A stretch of 64,000 nucleotides of DNA from NCBI RefSeq assembly GCF_002846495.1, contig NZ_PJNE01000001.1, forward strand, positions 248,001 through 312,000, written 5' to 3'. The stretch is from Phycicoccus duodecadis (GTDB taxonomy: Bacteria > Actinomycetota > Actinomycetes > Actinomycetales > Dermatophilaceae). The first letter of the stretch is position 1, and each line of letters begins with the position of its first letter. The position numbers and the translations under genes are program-made. This document shows, piece after piece, positions 17,043-24,992 of this stretch. The notes under the pieces were generated by a model, which saw only the letters and a list, made by a program, of their open reading frames with translations, was not told where the DNA came from and did no database searches.

Positions 17043-17881
17043 GGGTCGTCGGTCCGCTCGGCGTGCCGGGCCCAGACGCCCTGGACGGCGGCGGTCACCG
17101 GGCCCGGGGCGGGCAGGGCACGGCCGTCGACGGCGGAGACCGGCATGACGTCCTTGATGGAGGAGGTGATGAAGACCTCCTCGGCCCGCTGGAGCACGTC
17201 CAAGGGCAGGTCCTCCTCACGCACCTCGAGCCCGTCGGCGGCACACCACTCGAGCAGGAGCGCGCGCGAGATGCCGGCGAGGCAGCCGCTCGACAGCGGC
17301 GGCGTGCGCACGACACCGTCGAGCACGACGAAGACGTTGCTGCCGGTGGCCTCGCACAGCTCGTCGCGGGTGTTGGCGAAGACCGCCTCGACCGCCCCCT
17401 GCTCCTGGGCCCGCGCGAGAGCCACGACGTTGTCGGCGTACGAGGTGGTCTTCAGCCCGGCGGTGGCCGACCGCTCGTTGCGCACCCACGGCACGGTGAC
17501 GACCGCTCCCGAGGGGGCCGGGCGCTCGTGCGGCACTGCGGTGACGATGTGGGTCAGCCGCGAGGCGAGGCGGTCCGAGCCCAGCGGCCCGGGGCCGGCC
17601 GTCACGGTCCAGCGCAGCCGGCCGAACGCGATGGGCTCGCCGGCCAGGACCGCCGCGACCCCGGCGCGGATGAGGTCATGGTCGGCCGGGGGCAGCCCCA
17701 GCCCGGCCATGGTGCGGTCGAGCCGGGCCAGGTGGCGCGTGAGGGCGAACGGGCGACCGTCCACGACCTTGGCCGTCTCGAAGGCTCCGTCGCCCACGGT
17801 GACGCCGTGGTCGACCGCGCTGACGGCGGGGCCGTCGGCCGGGACCCGGGCACCGTCGACCCATACGCGGATGTCCGTCAT
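17039..17881 (-). CDS. pabC: Aminodeoxychorismate lyase (class IV aminotransferase fold)
   Basis: 280 residues from ATG 17881, which overlaps the pabB stop (ATGA). It is a fold-type IV PLP enzyme with DHGVTVGDGAFET near the N-terminus, the PLP lysine K144 in GLKTTSYADN, the conserved NTRDELCEATGSNVF and a C-terminal VFITSSIKDVMPV segment. The family also contains D-amino-acid and branched-chain aminotransferases. The directly upstream PabB makes 4-amino-4-deoxychorismate lyase the best call: it removes pyruvate to give p-aminobenzoate for folate. Confidence 0.88.
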   Translation of the reverse strand: MTDIRVWVDGARVPADGPAVSAVDHGVTVGDGAFETAKVVDGRPFALTRHLARLDRTMAGLGLPPADHDLIRAGVAAVLAGEPIAFGRLRWTVTAGPGPLGSDRLASRLTHIVTAVPHERPAPSGAVVTVPWVRNERSATAGLKTTSYADNVVALARAQEQGAVEAVFANTRDELCEATGSNVFVVLDGVVRTPPLSSGCLAGISRALLLEWCAADGLEVREEDLPLDVLQRAEEVFITSSIKDVMPVSAVDGRALPAPGPVTAAVQGVWARHAERTDDP

Positions 17882-18921
17882 GCGCCCACCCTCCCAGACC
17901 GGGCCCGGCCACCGCCGGCAAGCCCGACGAGACGCGCCGCCTTCAGCGCGGTCTCGTCCCACTCCGCGGCGGCCGAGCTGCCCCACGTGATCCCGGCGCC
18001 GGTGCCGAACCGCAGGACCCGCCGGCCGTCGTCGCGACGAGCGGCCCAGAAGGTCCGGATGCCGACGGCCAGCGAGGCCTCGCCCCGGTCGGCGTCCACC
18101 CATCCGACGGCCCCGCAGTACGGGCCTCGGGGCACCGGCTCGAGGTCGGCGATGGCCTGCAGCGCGGTGTGCTTCGGCGCGCCGCTCACCGAACCCGGAG
18201 GGAACGTCGCGGCCATCACCTCGCTCCACCCCACCCCCGGCCGCAGCCGCCCCGTGACCTCCGAGACCAGATGCACCAGACCCGGATGCTCCTCGAGCCG
18301 GCACAGCGCGCCGACCTCGACGGTGCCCGGCCGGCAGACCGGCGCCAGGTCGTTGCGCACGAGGTCGACGATCATCACGTTCTCGGCGTAGTCCTTGGCG
18401 AGGAGACCCTCGGCGGTGCGCGCGGTCCCCTTGATCGGGCCCGACGTCAGCCGGTCGCCCACCCGCCGCAGGAACAGCTCCGGCGAGGCGCACGCGACCT
18501 CCAGCCCGGCCTCGGGCAGGTCGATGGTGGCCGCGTGCGGTGCGGGGTTGCCGCGGGCCAGGCGCCGACCGAGCGCGGCCAGGGAGGCAGCCCGGGGCAG
18601 GTCGTGCTCGAGCACCCGGCAGAGGTTGACCTGGTACACCGTGCCGGCCGCCACCCGCCGCCGCACCTCGTCGACGCCGGCCCGGTAGGCGGCCTCGTCC
18701 AGGCTGGTGCGCCACTCCCCCCGGAGCGCCGGCCAGTCGTCGTCCGGCTCCGCGCGGGGCATCGGTACCCCACGCCGGACCTCGGCCATCCGCACCGCGG
18801 TGAAGGCGCCCTCGAAGGTGCGCACGACCACCCAGAAGCCGCCGCGGTCGAGGTCGGCCACGTCGTGGCTGACGGCCTCGACCCCGCGGGCGAGCACCGA
18901 CCCGAACCGTGCCTCCGCCAC
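17878..18921 (-). CDS. pabB: Aminodeoxychorismate synthase component I
   Basis: 347 residues, so it lacks the longer N-terminal domain of full-length PabB/TrpE. The chorismate-utilising core is complete: YQVNLCR, SPELFL, PIKGTAR with K164, ENVMIVDLVRNDL, HLVSEVTG, FPPGSVSGAPK and YCGAVGW. Lysine in PIKGT separates PabB from TrpE (PIAGT). Short stand-alone versions are common in actinobacteria. The start is a GTG at 18921. It is followed with 4-nt overlaps by pabC and the PGPGW gene. The glutaminase subunit PabA is not in the window. It faces a divergent NmrA-like gene across 76 bp. Confidence 0.9.
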   Translation of the reverse strand: MAEARFGSVLARGVEAVSHDVADLDRGGFWVVVRTFEGAFTAVRMAEVRRGVPMPRAEPDDDWPALRGEWRTSLDEAAYRAGVDEVRRRVAAGTVYQVNLCRVLEHDLPRAASLAALGRRLARGNPAPHAATIDLPEAGLEVACASPELFLRRVGDRLTSGPIKGTARTAEGLLAKDYAENVMIVDLVRNDLAPVCRPGTVEVGALCRLEEHPGLVHLVSEVTGRLRPGVGWSEVMAATFPPGSVSGAPKHTALQAIADLEPVPRGPYCGAVGWVDADRGEASLAVGIRTFWAARRDDGRRVLRFGTGAGITWGSSAAAEWDETALKAARLVGLAGGGRARSGRVGA

Positions 18922-18997
18922 GACCGCAGCCTAGGGGCCCCACCGCCCGGCGGGCGGCCGCCGGAATGCGTCCGCGGGGCCGGGGTGTTGGGGCGGC

Positions 18998-19831
18998 ATG
19001 ACCATCGCCATCACCGGCTCGACCGGCGCCCTCGGGGGTGCCGTGGCCCGTCTCCTCGCCGACCTCTCCCCCCGGCTCGTCGTGCGTGACGCCTCGCGGG
19101 CCCCGGCCATCGGCGGCAGCGAGGTCGTGGTGGCGACCTACGCCGACGACGACGCGGCCGTGCGCGCCCTCACCGGCGTCGACACCCTCCTCATGGTCTC
19201 GGCCGCCGAGGCGGTCGACCGGCGGGCCCAGCACCGCGGGTTCGTCGCGGCCGCGGCCCGGGCGGGCGTCGGTCACATCGTCTACACCTCGTTCGCGGGG
19301 GCGGCGCCCGACGCCACGTTCACCCTCGGGCGCGACCACCACGACACCGAGGAGGCGATCACCGCCAGCGGGATGCGTGCGACGTTGCTGCGCGACAGCT
19401 TCTACGCGGAGGTGCTGCCGCTCTTCGCCGACGCCGAGGGGGTCATCCGGGGGCCGGCCGGCCACGGGCGGGTCGCGCTGGTGAGCCGGCTCGACGTCGC
19501 CGATGTCGCGGCCGCCGTCCTGCGCTCCCCCGCCGAGCACGCCGGGCGCACCTACGAGCTGACCGGGCCCGAGGCGCTCACCCTCGACGAGGCCGCGCGG
19601 CGGGCCGGCGCGGTCCTGGGGCGCGACCTGCGCTTCGAGGACGAGAGCCTCGAGGAGGCCTACGCCTCCCGCCGCGCCGCCTACGACGCCGAGCAGTGGC
19701 AGCTGGACGCGTGGGTCAGCACCTACACCGCCATCGCCGACGGCTCGACCGCCCGGGTCACCGACGACGTCGAGCGGGTGACCGGGCATCCCGCCCGGAC
19801 CCTCGAGGCGGCGCTGGCCGCCCTGGCCTGA
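18998..19831 (+). CDS. NmrA/QOR2-like NAD(P)-binding reductase
   Basis: 277 residues. It is an atypical short-chain dehydrogenase with dinucleotide motif ITGSTGALGGAVA at the extreme N-terminus, the strand/turn VDTLLMVSA and the QOR2-like segment HIVYTSFAGAAPD. The SDR Tyr-x3-Lys is absent, as is normal in NmrA/HSCARG and quinone oxidoreductase 2 relatives. It probably reduces quinones or senses NADPH/NADP in the cytoplasm. The gene is monocistronic; its stop faces pckG 14 bp away. Confidence 0.82.
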   Translation: MTIAITGSTGALGGAVARLLADLSPRLVVRDASRAPAIGGSEVVVATYADDDAAVRALTGVDTLLMVSAAEAVDRRAQHRGFVAAAARAGVGHIVYTSFAGAAPDATFTLGRDHHDTEEAITASGMRATLLRDSFYAEVLPLFADAEGVIRGPAGHGRVALVSRLDVADVAAAVLRSPAEHAGRTYELTGPEALTLDEAARRAGAVLGRDLRFEDESLEEAYASRRAAYDAEQWQLDAWVSTYTAIADGSTARVTDDVERVTGHPARTLEAALAALA

Positions 19832-19845
19832 CCCGGGCCGCCCGG

Positions 19846-21696
19846 TCAGACGTCGACCGTTGCCTCCGCCTCCAGCGCGGCGGCCACGCGGCGGTGCGCC
19901 TCCCAGATCTGCTCGGGCAGGTTCGCGAACTGCTTCAGGTGCTCCTCGCGGTGCCCCATCTCCTCGCGCCAGCGCTCGACGTCGATGGTGAGCAGGGTGT
20001 CGAGCTCGTCGCTGTCGATCTCGAGGCCGTCGAGGTTCAGCTCCTCGCGCAGCGGGACGACCCCCACGGGGGTGCGGCGCCCGGTGACCTGCCCCTTCTT
20101 GTACTCCACGAGCCACAGCAGGGCGCGCAGGTTCTCGCGGTACCCGGGCCAGAGGAAGTGGCCGTCCTCGGGGTCGCGCTGGAACCAGTTGACGTGCGCG
20201 AAGACCGGCTGGTCCTTCGCGGCGCCGACGACGTTCAGCCAGTGCGCGGCGTACGGACCCTCGGGGTAGGACATGAACGGGCGCATCGACATCGGGTCGT
20301 ACCGCAGCTTCCCCTCCACGCCCTCGGCCGCGGCGGTGGCCTCGGCTCCCAGGGTCAGGCCGTCGTACACGCCCTCGGCCAGGTCGTCGATGGCGCGCAC
20401 CAGCGGCTCCCGGTCGCGGGTGCGGCCGCCGAAGATGATCGCGTCGATCTTGACCCCGTGCGGGTTCTCGAAGTCGGCCGCCACGTTGGGCACGTTCGCC
20501 AGCGTGGTCGTGAAACGGCTGTTGGGATGGGCCCACGGGTCGCCGGCCTCGTCGGGGTTGCGGTCGGCGATGAGCTCGCCCTTCCAGTCCCGCCAGCCGG
20601 TGGGGTCGGTGGGCCGCGCCGGGGTCTTCCCCTCCCACCAGACCTCGTGGGTGCTCTCGTTGTAGGCGACGTTGGTGAACAGCGCCTGGGTGCCCTCCTC
20701 GATGGCGTCGAGGGCGGTGGGGTTGGTGTCCTCGTTGGTGTCCTTGGCGACCCCGAACACCCCGTTCTCGGGGTTGAGGCCGTACAGCTGGCCGTCGGCG
20801 GCCACCCACAGCCAGGCGATGTCGTCGCCGTAGAACGACACGTGGTAGCGCTCGCCGAGGGCGTCGGGGGCCAGTGTCATCGCGAGGTTGGTCTTGCCCG
20901 AGGCGCTGGGGAACCCCCCGCAGATGTGGTGGGTCTCGCCGGTCTCCTTGTCGGTGATGCCGAGGAGCATGAACTGCTCGCCCAGGAACTCGCCGGAGGC
21001 CCAGCCGTCGTAGGCCGCCTGGCGCAGGCCGTGGGCGATCTTGCCGAGCAGGGCGTTGCCCCCGTAGCTGCTGCCGAAGTGCAGGATGGTGCGCTCGTCG
21101 GCCACCGTCACGAAGTAGCGCTGGTCGTCGTCGGTGCCCTGCCCGAGGTTCGGCAGGTCTCCGGTCACGTGCACGGCCCGCACGAACATGTCGGGGTCGG
21201 CGAGGCCGTTGATGAGGTCGACGCCGACCCGCGCCATCCGGATCATGTGCAGGCACACGGTGCGGTTGTCGGTGATCTCGACACCGGCCGCGTAGCGCTC
21301 GAGGGGGCTCCCGGGCGGAGCCATCAGGTACGGGATGACGTACATGGTCTTGCCCGCCATCGCCCCCTGCATGTGCCCCTCGACGACGGGACGGATCTCG
21401 TCGGAGTGGCGCCAGTTGTTGTAGACGCCCTCGTCCTCCGGGCGGCTGGTGGCGACGATGGTGCGCTCCTCGGAGCGGGCGGTGTCCTTGGCGTAGCTGC
21501 GCGAGTAGTACAGGCCCTCACCGGCCGGCTGGATCTCGTCGGCCGCCAGGGACTCCTGGATCAGCCGGGCGTCGTCGGAGGCACTGACCACCTCGATGCG
21601 CTCGGCTCCGAGGTACTGCGCCCAGTGCAGGACGTACTCCCGCACCGCGGGGTTGGTCAGCCCCGCGTCGTCCAACGGCTTCTCCAGGTCGGCCAC
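19846..21696 (-). CDS. pckG: Phosphoenolpyruvate carboxykinase (GTP)
   Basis: 616 residues from GTG 21696, chosen because AGAAGG ends nine bases upstream. A GTG at 21705 is in frame but directly abuts that site. The GTP-type signature is clear: YVIPYLMAPPGSPLER, the metal/substrate region FGSSYGGNALLGKI, kinase-2 EDTNP, and FGGRTRDREPLV. The P-loop reads FPSASGKTN, so the usually reactive cysteine (ACGKTN) is serine here (S266). The enzyme converts oxaloacetate to PEP and is the gluconeogenic outlet for the oxaloacetate and pyruvate that the aromatic pathway on this window would produce. It is a single gene with a 247-bp upstream region. Confidence 0.96.
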   Translation of the reverse strand: MADLEKPLDDAGLTNPAVREYVLHWAQYLGAERIEVVSASDDARLIQESLAADEIQPAGEGLYYSRSYAKDTARSEERTIVATSRPEDEGVYNNWRHSDEIRPVVEGHMQGAMAGKTMYVIPYLMAPPGSPLERYAAGVEITDNRTVCLHMIRMARVGVDLINGLADPDMFVRAVHVTGDLPNLGQGTDDDQRYFVTVADERTILHFGSSYGGNALLGKIAHGLRQAAYDGWASGEFLGEQFMLLGITDKETGETHHICGGFPSASGKTNLAMTLAPDALGERYHVSFYGDDIAWLWVAADGQLYGLNPENGVFGVAKDTNEDTNPTALDAIEEGTQALFTNVAYNESTHEVWWEGKTPARPTDPTGWRDWKGELIADRNPDEAGDPWAHPNSRFTTTLANVPNVAADFENPHGVKIDAIIFGGRTRDREPLVRAIDDLAEGVYDGLTLGAEATAAAEGVEGKLRYDPMSMRPFMSYPEGPYAAHWLNVVGAAKDQPVFAHVNWFQRDPEDGHFLWPGYRENLRALLWLVEYKKGQVTGRRTPVGVVPLREELNLDGLEIDSDELDTLLTIDVERWREEMGHREEHLKQFANLPEQIWEAHRRVAAALEAEATVDV

Positions 21697-21821
21697 GATG
21701 CTCACCCTTCTCGGTCGGTCGCGTGTCGGCCCGTGAGCGGGGCGCCCCCCATCGGGCGTCCACTCCACGAGATGGCCATTGCACCGCACCCGGGTGACCG
21801 CTGGCCACCCGCGATCCCGGC

Positions 21822-21842
21822 TGACATAGGAGTCGTTTGTCA
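21822..21842. promoter_or_regulatory. Inverted repeat upstream of pckG
   Basis: TGACA (21822-21826) and TGTCA (21838-21842) are separated by 11 bases, about 126-146 bp upstream of the pckG start. The geometry suits a dimeric regulator. The binding protein is unknown. Confidence 0.35.
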
Positions 21843-21896
21843 CATCGGGGGCGCCGCGGAGACCTGGGTCACAGGGACAGGTCGATCCGGGTCTGC

Positions 21897-21908
21897 GTAA
21901 ACGTTTCC
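21897..21908. promoter_or_regulatory. LacI-type operator candidate upstream of pckG
   Basis: GTAAACGTTTCC contains the perfect 8-bp palindrome AAACGTTT with the central CG typical of LacI/GalR-family operators. It lies about 200 bp upstream of pckG and 36 bp beyond the stop of the acyltransferase gene, in locally AT-richer DNA. Carbon-source control of pckG would be logical but is inferred. Confidence 0.35.
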
Positions 21909-21943
21909 GCCTGTGCGACAGGGCTGTCAGCCGGGGTGCGGCC

Positions 21944-22720
21944 TCAGGCGGAGCGCACGTACGGCACCCCGTCGGCCTCGGCCACCGCCCGCCGGTCGAG
22001 CTCGCGCGCGGCGTCGGGCGCGGGGGCGGCTCCACCACGGTGGGCCGGCCACCACCACGCCCGGCTCGGGTCGGCGGGCACGTCGGGGTAACGGTCGAGC
22101 AGTCCCTCGACCAGCTCGCGCAGGGCGTCGTGCAGGCGGCCGGTGAGCTCCGCCGGGGTCTCGCCCGGGAGGCGGTAGAGCGGCTGACCCACCTGGATGC
22201 CGACCCAGCGGCCCCGGCGCAGCGACCAGCGCGGTCCGACCGTGAAGACCCGGTGCAGGCCCCAGTGGGCGACCGGCACCAAAGGGGCGCCGGTGGCGAT
22301 CGCCAGATGCGCGGCGCCGCGCGTGAGGTCGGAGCGGGCCTTCAGGGTGAACGCGTGCCCGATGGTGGCCTCGGGGTAGACACCGACCATCTCCCCCGCC
22401 AGCAGGGCGCGACGGGCGCGCAGGGCCGCGGCGGTGCCCGAGCGCCGGTCGACCGGGATGTGCCGCATCCCCCGCATCAGCGGGCCGCCCGTGGCGGACC
22501 GGAACACCGACTCCTTGGCCATGAAGCGCACCAACCGCCCCCGCTCGTCGGCCGGCAGCCCCACGACCATGAAGTCGACGAAGCTCGAGTGGTTGGCCGC
22601 GAGGACCACCGGCCCGGTCACCGGCAGCCGCTCGGCCCCGCGCACGTCGAGGCGCAGCCCGAGGACCCGGAACAGCCCGCGGGCGACCCGGATGACCACG
22701 CGGTAGAGGACGTCGCTCAC
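21944..22720 (-). CDS. 1-acylglycerol-3-phosphate acyltransferase (PlsC family)
   Basis: 258 residues, GTG 22720. Motif I is NHSSFVD (HX4D), motif II region GGPLMRGMRHIPVDR, and motif III is YPEATIG, where the usual glycine of PEGT is alanine. Motif IV is PLVPVAHWG. An N-terminal hydrophobic helix would attach it to the inner face of the membrane, where it acylates lysophosphatidate or a related acceptor. The C-terminal 50 residues are Pro/Ala-rich and not conserved. It follows the histidine kinase gene by 58 bp on the same strand, so co-transcription is possible. Confidence 0.87.
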   Translation of the reverse strand: MSDVLYRVVIRVARGLFRVLGLRLDVRGAERLPVTGPVVLAANHSSFVDFMVVGLPADERGRLVRFMAKESVFRSATGGPLMRGMRHIPVDRRSGTAAALRARRALLAGEMVGVYPEATIGHAFTLKARSDLTRGAAHLAIATGAPLVPVAHWGLHRVFTVGPRWSLRRGRWVGIQVGQPLYRLPGETPAELTGRLHDALRELVEGLLDRYPDVPADPSRAWWWPAHRGGAAPAPDAARELDRRAVAEADGVPYVRSA

Positions 22721-22778
22721 GCCCGTGGTTCGGTGCGGCGGACGCGCCGGATGGCGGGCCCCTCCTCCCGGCCGTCGG

Positions 22779-23996
22779 CTAACCGGTCACCGCGCGGCCC
22801 CGAGCCGCCGCGACGCCCACCCGGCCGGCCAGTGATGCGGGCCGCCCGGTGGAACGACGGGCGCCCAGGGTCGGAAGACCCATCGCCCAGCCGGGGTCCG
22901 GGGGCTCGGTCCCGAGGAGGGGGTCGACCGGTACCCACATCGCGACCAGCGCCCCTCCCTCCGGCGCGCGGTCGGCGACCACGATGCCGCCGCGGGCATG
23001 GGTGGCCCGACGGACGATCTCGAGCCCCAGCCCGGTCCGGGCCAGGGGGTCCACGTCGTGTCCTCCCTCGCCGGATGTCGCGGTGACGGCGGACGTGCGC
23101 CGTCGGCGGCCCCGGCCGCGCTCGTCGGCGGACTCCAGGACCCAGGTCGGCAGACCTCGGCCGCTGTCGGCCACCCCGATCAGCACCCACGCACCGTCGC
23201 GGCGCACCAGGAGGCGCACCCGGTCGCCCGGGACGGTGTACCGGACGGCGTTCTCGACCAGGGTGTCCAGGACCGCGGCGAAGCGGTCCCGGTTGCACTC
23301 CAGGCGGAGGTCGTCGGCGTCGACGACCCACTCCCGGTCGGCCACGGCGTGCCAGCGCGCCTCGACCTCGGTGAGGAGCGGGGCCACCTCCAGCGGCCCG
23401 GTGGGGAGGTCGGGTTCGACGTTCGCGGCCCGCACCATGCGGTCGACCACCCGGTCGAGGGTGCGCAGCTCGGCGCGGACCGCCGCGAGGTGCTCCTCGA
23501 CCTCCGGCGATACCCCGCTCGTCGAGGTCAGGTCGACGAAGCCCAGGACCACCGTCAACGGGGTGCGCATCTCGTGGGCGCTCAGCCGGGTCAGCCGGTC
23601 CCGGTCCTCGGCCTGTCGCCGCACGCGGGCCGCTGCCTCCACCACCAGGTCGAGAGCCCGCCGCGCCTGGCCGACGTGCCACGCGACCCCGACGACGAGC
23701 AGGGCGGTGATTGGCACCTCCAGGGCCTCGGAGAGCTGCAGGGTGCCCATCACGGCATCCCGGACGAACAGCACCGCGATGAGCACGTAGAAGGTCCCGA
23801 GCGAGAAGAAGGCGCGAGGGGTGGGCCACGCGAACTGCCGGTAGCCGAGGGCGAACGCCGCCAGCGCGAGGTGGATCGGGAGGGTCTCGTACCGGGGAAG
23901 GTAGAGGACACACGCGACGGCGACGCCGGCCAGGGCGTTCCACGCGAGCAGGACCGCGTCGCCGCTCCCCTCGCCGCTGCCCCTCGGCTCAGGCAT
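22779..23996 (-). CDS. Intramembrane-sensing histidine kinase
   Basis: 405 residues from ATG 23996, which lies 8 nt inside the response-regulator gene. Residues 14-110 contain about four hydrophobic helices with very short loops and no extracytoplasmic domain. The dimerisation helix carries LSAHEMRTPLTVV (phospho-acceptor H141). The ATPase domain has LVENAVRYT (N box), VADSGRGLP (G1) and TGLGLEIVRR (G2). An Arg-rich insert (GRGRRRRTSA) lies between G1 and G2. The C-terminal 50 residues have low complexity. The signal is unknown. Because the pair is divergent from the cupredoxin operon and CTGAC repeats lie between, envelope copper or redox state is a reasonable guess only. Confidence 0.88.
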   Translation of the reverse strand: MPEPRGSGEGSGDAVLLAWNALAGVAVACVLYLPRYETLPIHLALAAFALGYRQFAWPTPRAFFSLGTFYVLIAVLFVRDAVMGTLQLSEALEVPITALLVVGVAWHVGQARRALDLVVEAAARVRRQAEDRDRLTRLSAHEMRTPLTVVLGFVDLTSTSGVSPEVEEHLAAVRAELRTLDRVVDRMVRAANVEPDLPTGPLEVAPLLTEVEARWHAVADREWVVDADDLRLECNRDRFAAVLDTLVENAVRYTVPGDRVRLLVRRDGAWVLIGVADSGRGLPTWVLESADERGRGRRRRTSAVTATSGEGGHDVDPLARTGLGLEIVRRATHARGGIVVADRAPEGGALVAMWVPVDPLLGTEPPDPGWAMGLPTLGARRSTGRPASLAGRVGVAAARGRAVTG

Positions 23997-24654
23997 CGAT
24001 GCAGTACCCCCGCCCGCGTACGGTGCGGACGGGGAAGTGAGGACCGAGGCGGTGCCGGATGCGAGCGACGCACACCTCGACCAGGTTGGTGGACGAGGCC
24101 CACTCCGTACGCCACACGTCGGTGAGCAGCTCCTCCTTGCTGCAGGCCTCACCGGCCCGCCGGGCGAGGTACGCGAGCAGCGAGAACTCCAGCTCGCTGA
24201 GGTCGACCCGCCCGTCGGGCGTCTGGACGAACCGGCCGGCGGGGTGCAGCACCACCGGGCCCGCCGGGATGCCGCCGTCGACGAGGGTCGCCTGCACCTT
24301 CTGCGCCAGGTGCCGGTTGACCCGTGCGACGAGCTCGGCCATGACGAAGGGCTTCACCACGAAGTCGACCGCCCCGGCGTTGAGGGCCTCGATCCGCGGG
24401 CCGACATCGGTCATCCCGGACATCAGCAGGACCGTCGGCCGCTGCTCGGGCGTGAAGGACTTGACCAGTGACATGCCCGACTCCCCGGGCATGACCAGGT
24501 CCAGGAGCGCGAGGTCGAACCCCCCGTGCTGGAGCTGTTCCCGCGCCTGGGCGCCATCGGCGACCGCGACCACCTGGTGCCCGGCACCGGTGAGCGCGCG
24601 TGCGACGAGCATTCGCAGCTGTGCGTCGTCGTCGGCGAGTAGAACGAGAGACAT
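23989..24654 (-). CDS. OmpR/PhoB-family response regulator
   Basis: 221 residues, ATG 24654. The receiver domain has the acidic cluster ADDD (8-10), phospho-acceptor D52 in LLDLVMPG, S79 in LLMSGMTD and K101 in VVKPF. Residues about 125-221 are a winged helix ending VRTVRGRGYCIDA, with recognition region STNLVEVCVARIRHRLG. It is the first gene of the two-component pair and overlaps the kinase by 8 nt. OmpR-family proteins bind tandem direct repeats. An 11-bp phased CTGAC array lies 140-200 bp upstream of this start and reads toward the divergent operon. Confidence 0.93.
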   Translation of the reverse strand: MSLVLLADDDAQLRMLVARALTGAGHQVVAVADGAQAREQLQHGGFDLALLDLVMPGESGMSLVKSFTPEQRPTVLLMSGMTDVGPRIEALNAGAVDFVVKPFVMAELVARVNRHLAQKVQATLVDGGIPAGPVVLHPAGRFVQTPDGRVDLSELEFSLLAYLARRAGEACSKEELLTDVWRTEWASSTNLVEVCVARIRHRLGPHFPVRTVRGRGYCIDA

Positions 24655-24992
24655 CGTGGCAACCCCTGCTGAAGTCTGACCCCTGACACCGGCCAGTGTG
24701 GAACTCGGGCGGGACGTCGTCCAGTGGCCGTTCGGACGATCCCGTGCTAAAGGGCCCCGAGCCCCACCGTGGCGCGCCCCCGCGGTGGTCCCTGACCGCC
24801 ACCTGACCGCCGGCCCACCCGATCCTGACGTCCCCGTGACGCCCGACTGACCCGAACATGGCCCTCGTCTGTGGGATTCCGCGAATTGCTTGTCGCGACA
24901 TCCTCGGCACGCCACCTTGCTCTCGACGGCGACTCCGAGGAACAGGGCCTCGGGCGTCTCGGCGCTACGTCGCCCGTCCAGAGGGAGTGACC
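24655..24992. promoter_or_regulatory. Divergent control region between two-component system and cupredoxin operon
   Basis: These 338 bp have no gene of their own. They hold the CTGAC-type direct-repeat array (24792-24857), two more CTGAC copies at 24676 and 24683 near the regulator start, and the ribosome site GAGGGAG at 24981-24987 for the large secreted protein. An ATG at 24858 is in frame with that protein, but it lacks a ribosome site and would precede the signal peptide by 45 codons. No convincing -10/-35 pair can be named. Confidence 0.6.
24792..24857 (+). promoter_or_regulatory. Six 11-bp phased direct repeats, candidate response-regulator array
   Basis: Units start at 24792 (CTGACCGCCAC), 24803 (CTGACCGCCGG), 24814 (CCCACCCGATC, degenerate), 24825 (CTGACGTCCCC), 24836 (GTGACGCCCGA) and 24847 (CTGACCCGAAC). 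The period is exactly 11, close to one helical turn, which is the spacing of OmpR/PhoP-type half-sites. The array ends 136 bp before the start codon of the secreted protein and lies 138 bp from the response-regulator start. Confidence 0.6.

Noticed and set aside
17882..21256. Long minus-strand frame continuing upstream of pabC through pabB, the NmrA-like gene and pckG
   Set aside because: pabB and pckG are coded in other frames with complete family motifs. The extension has no recognisable domain and high-GC DNA leaves many spurious open frames.
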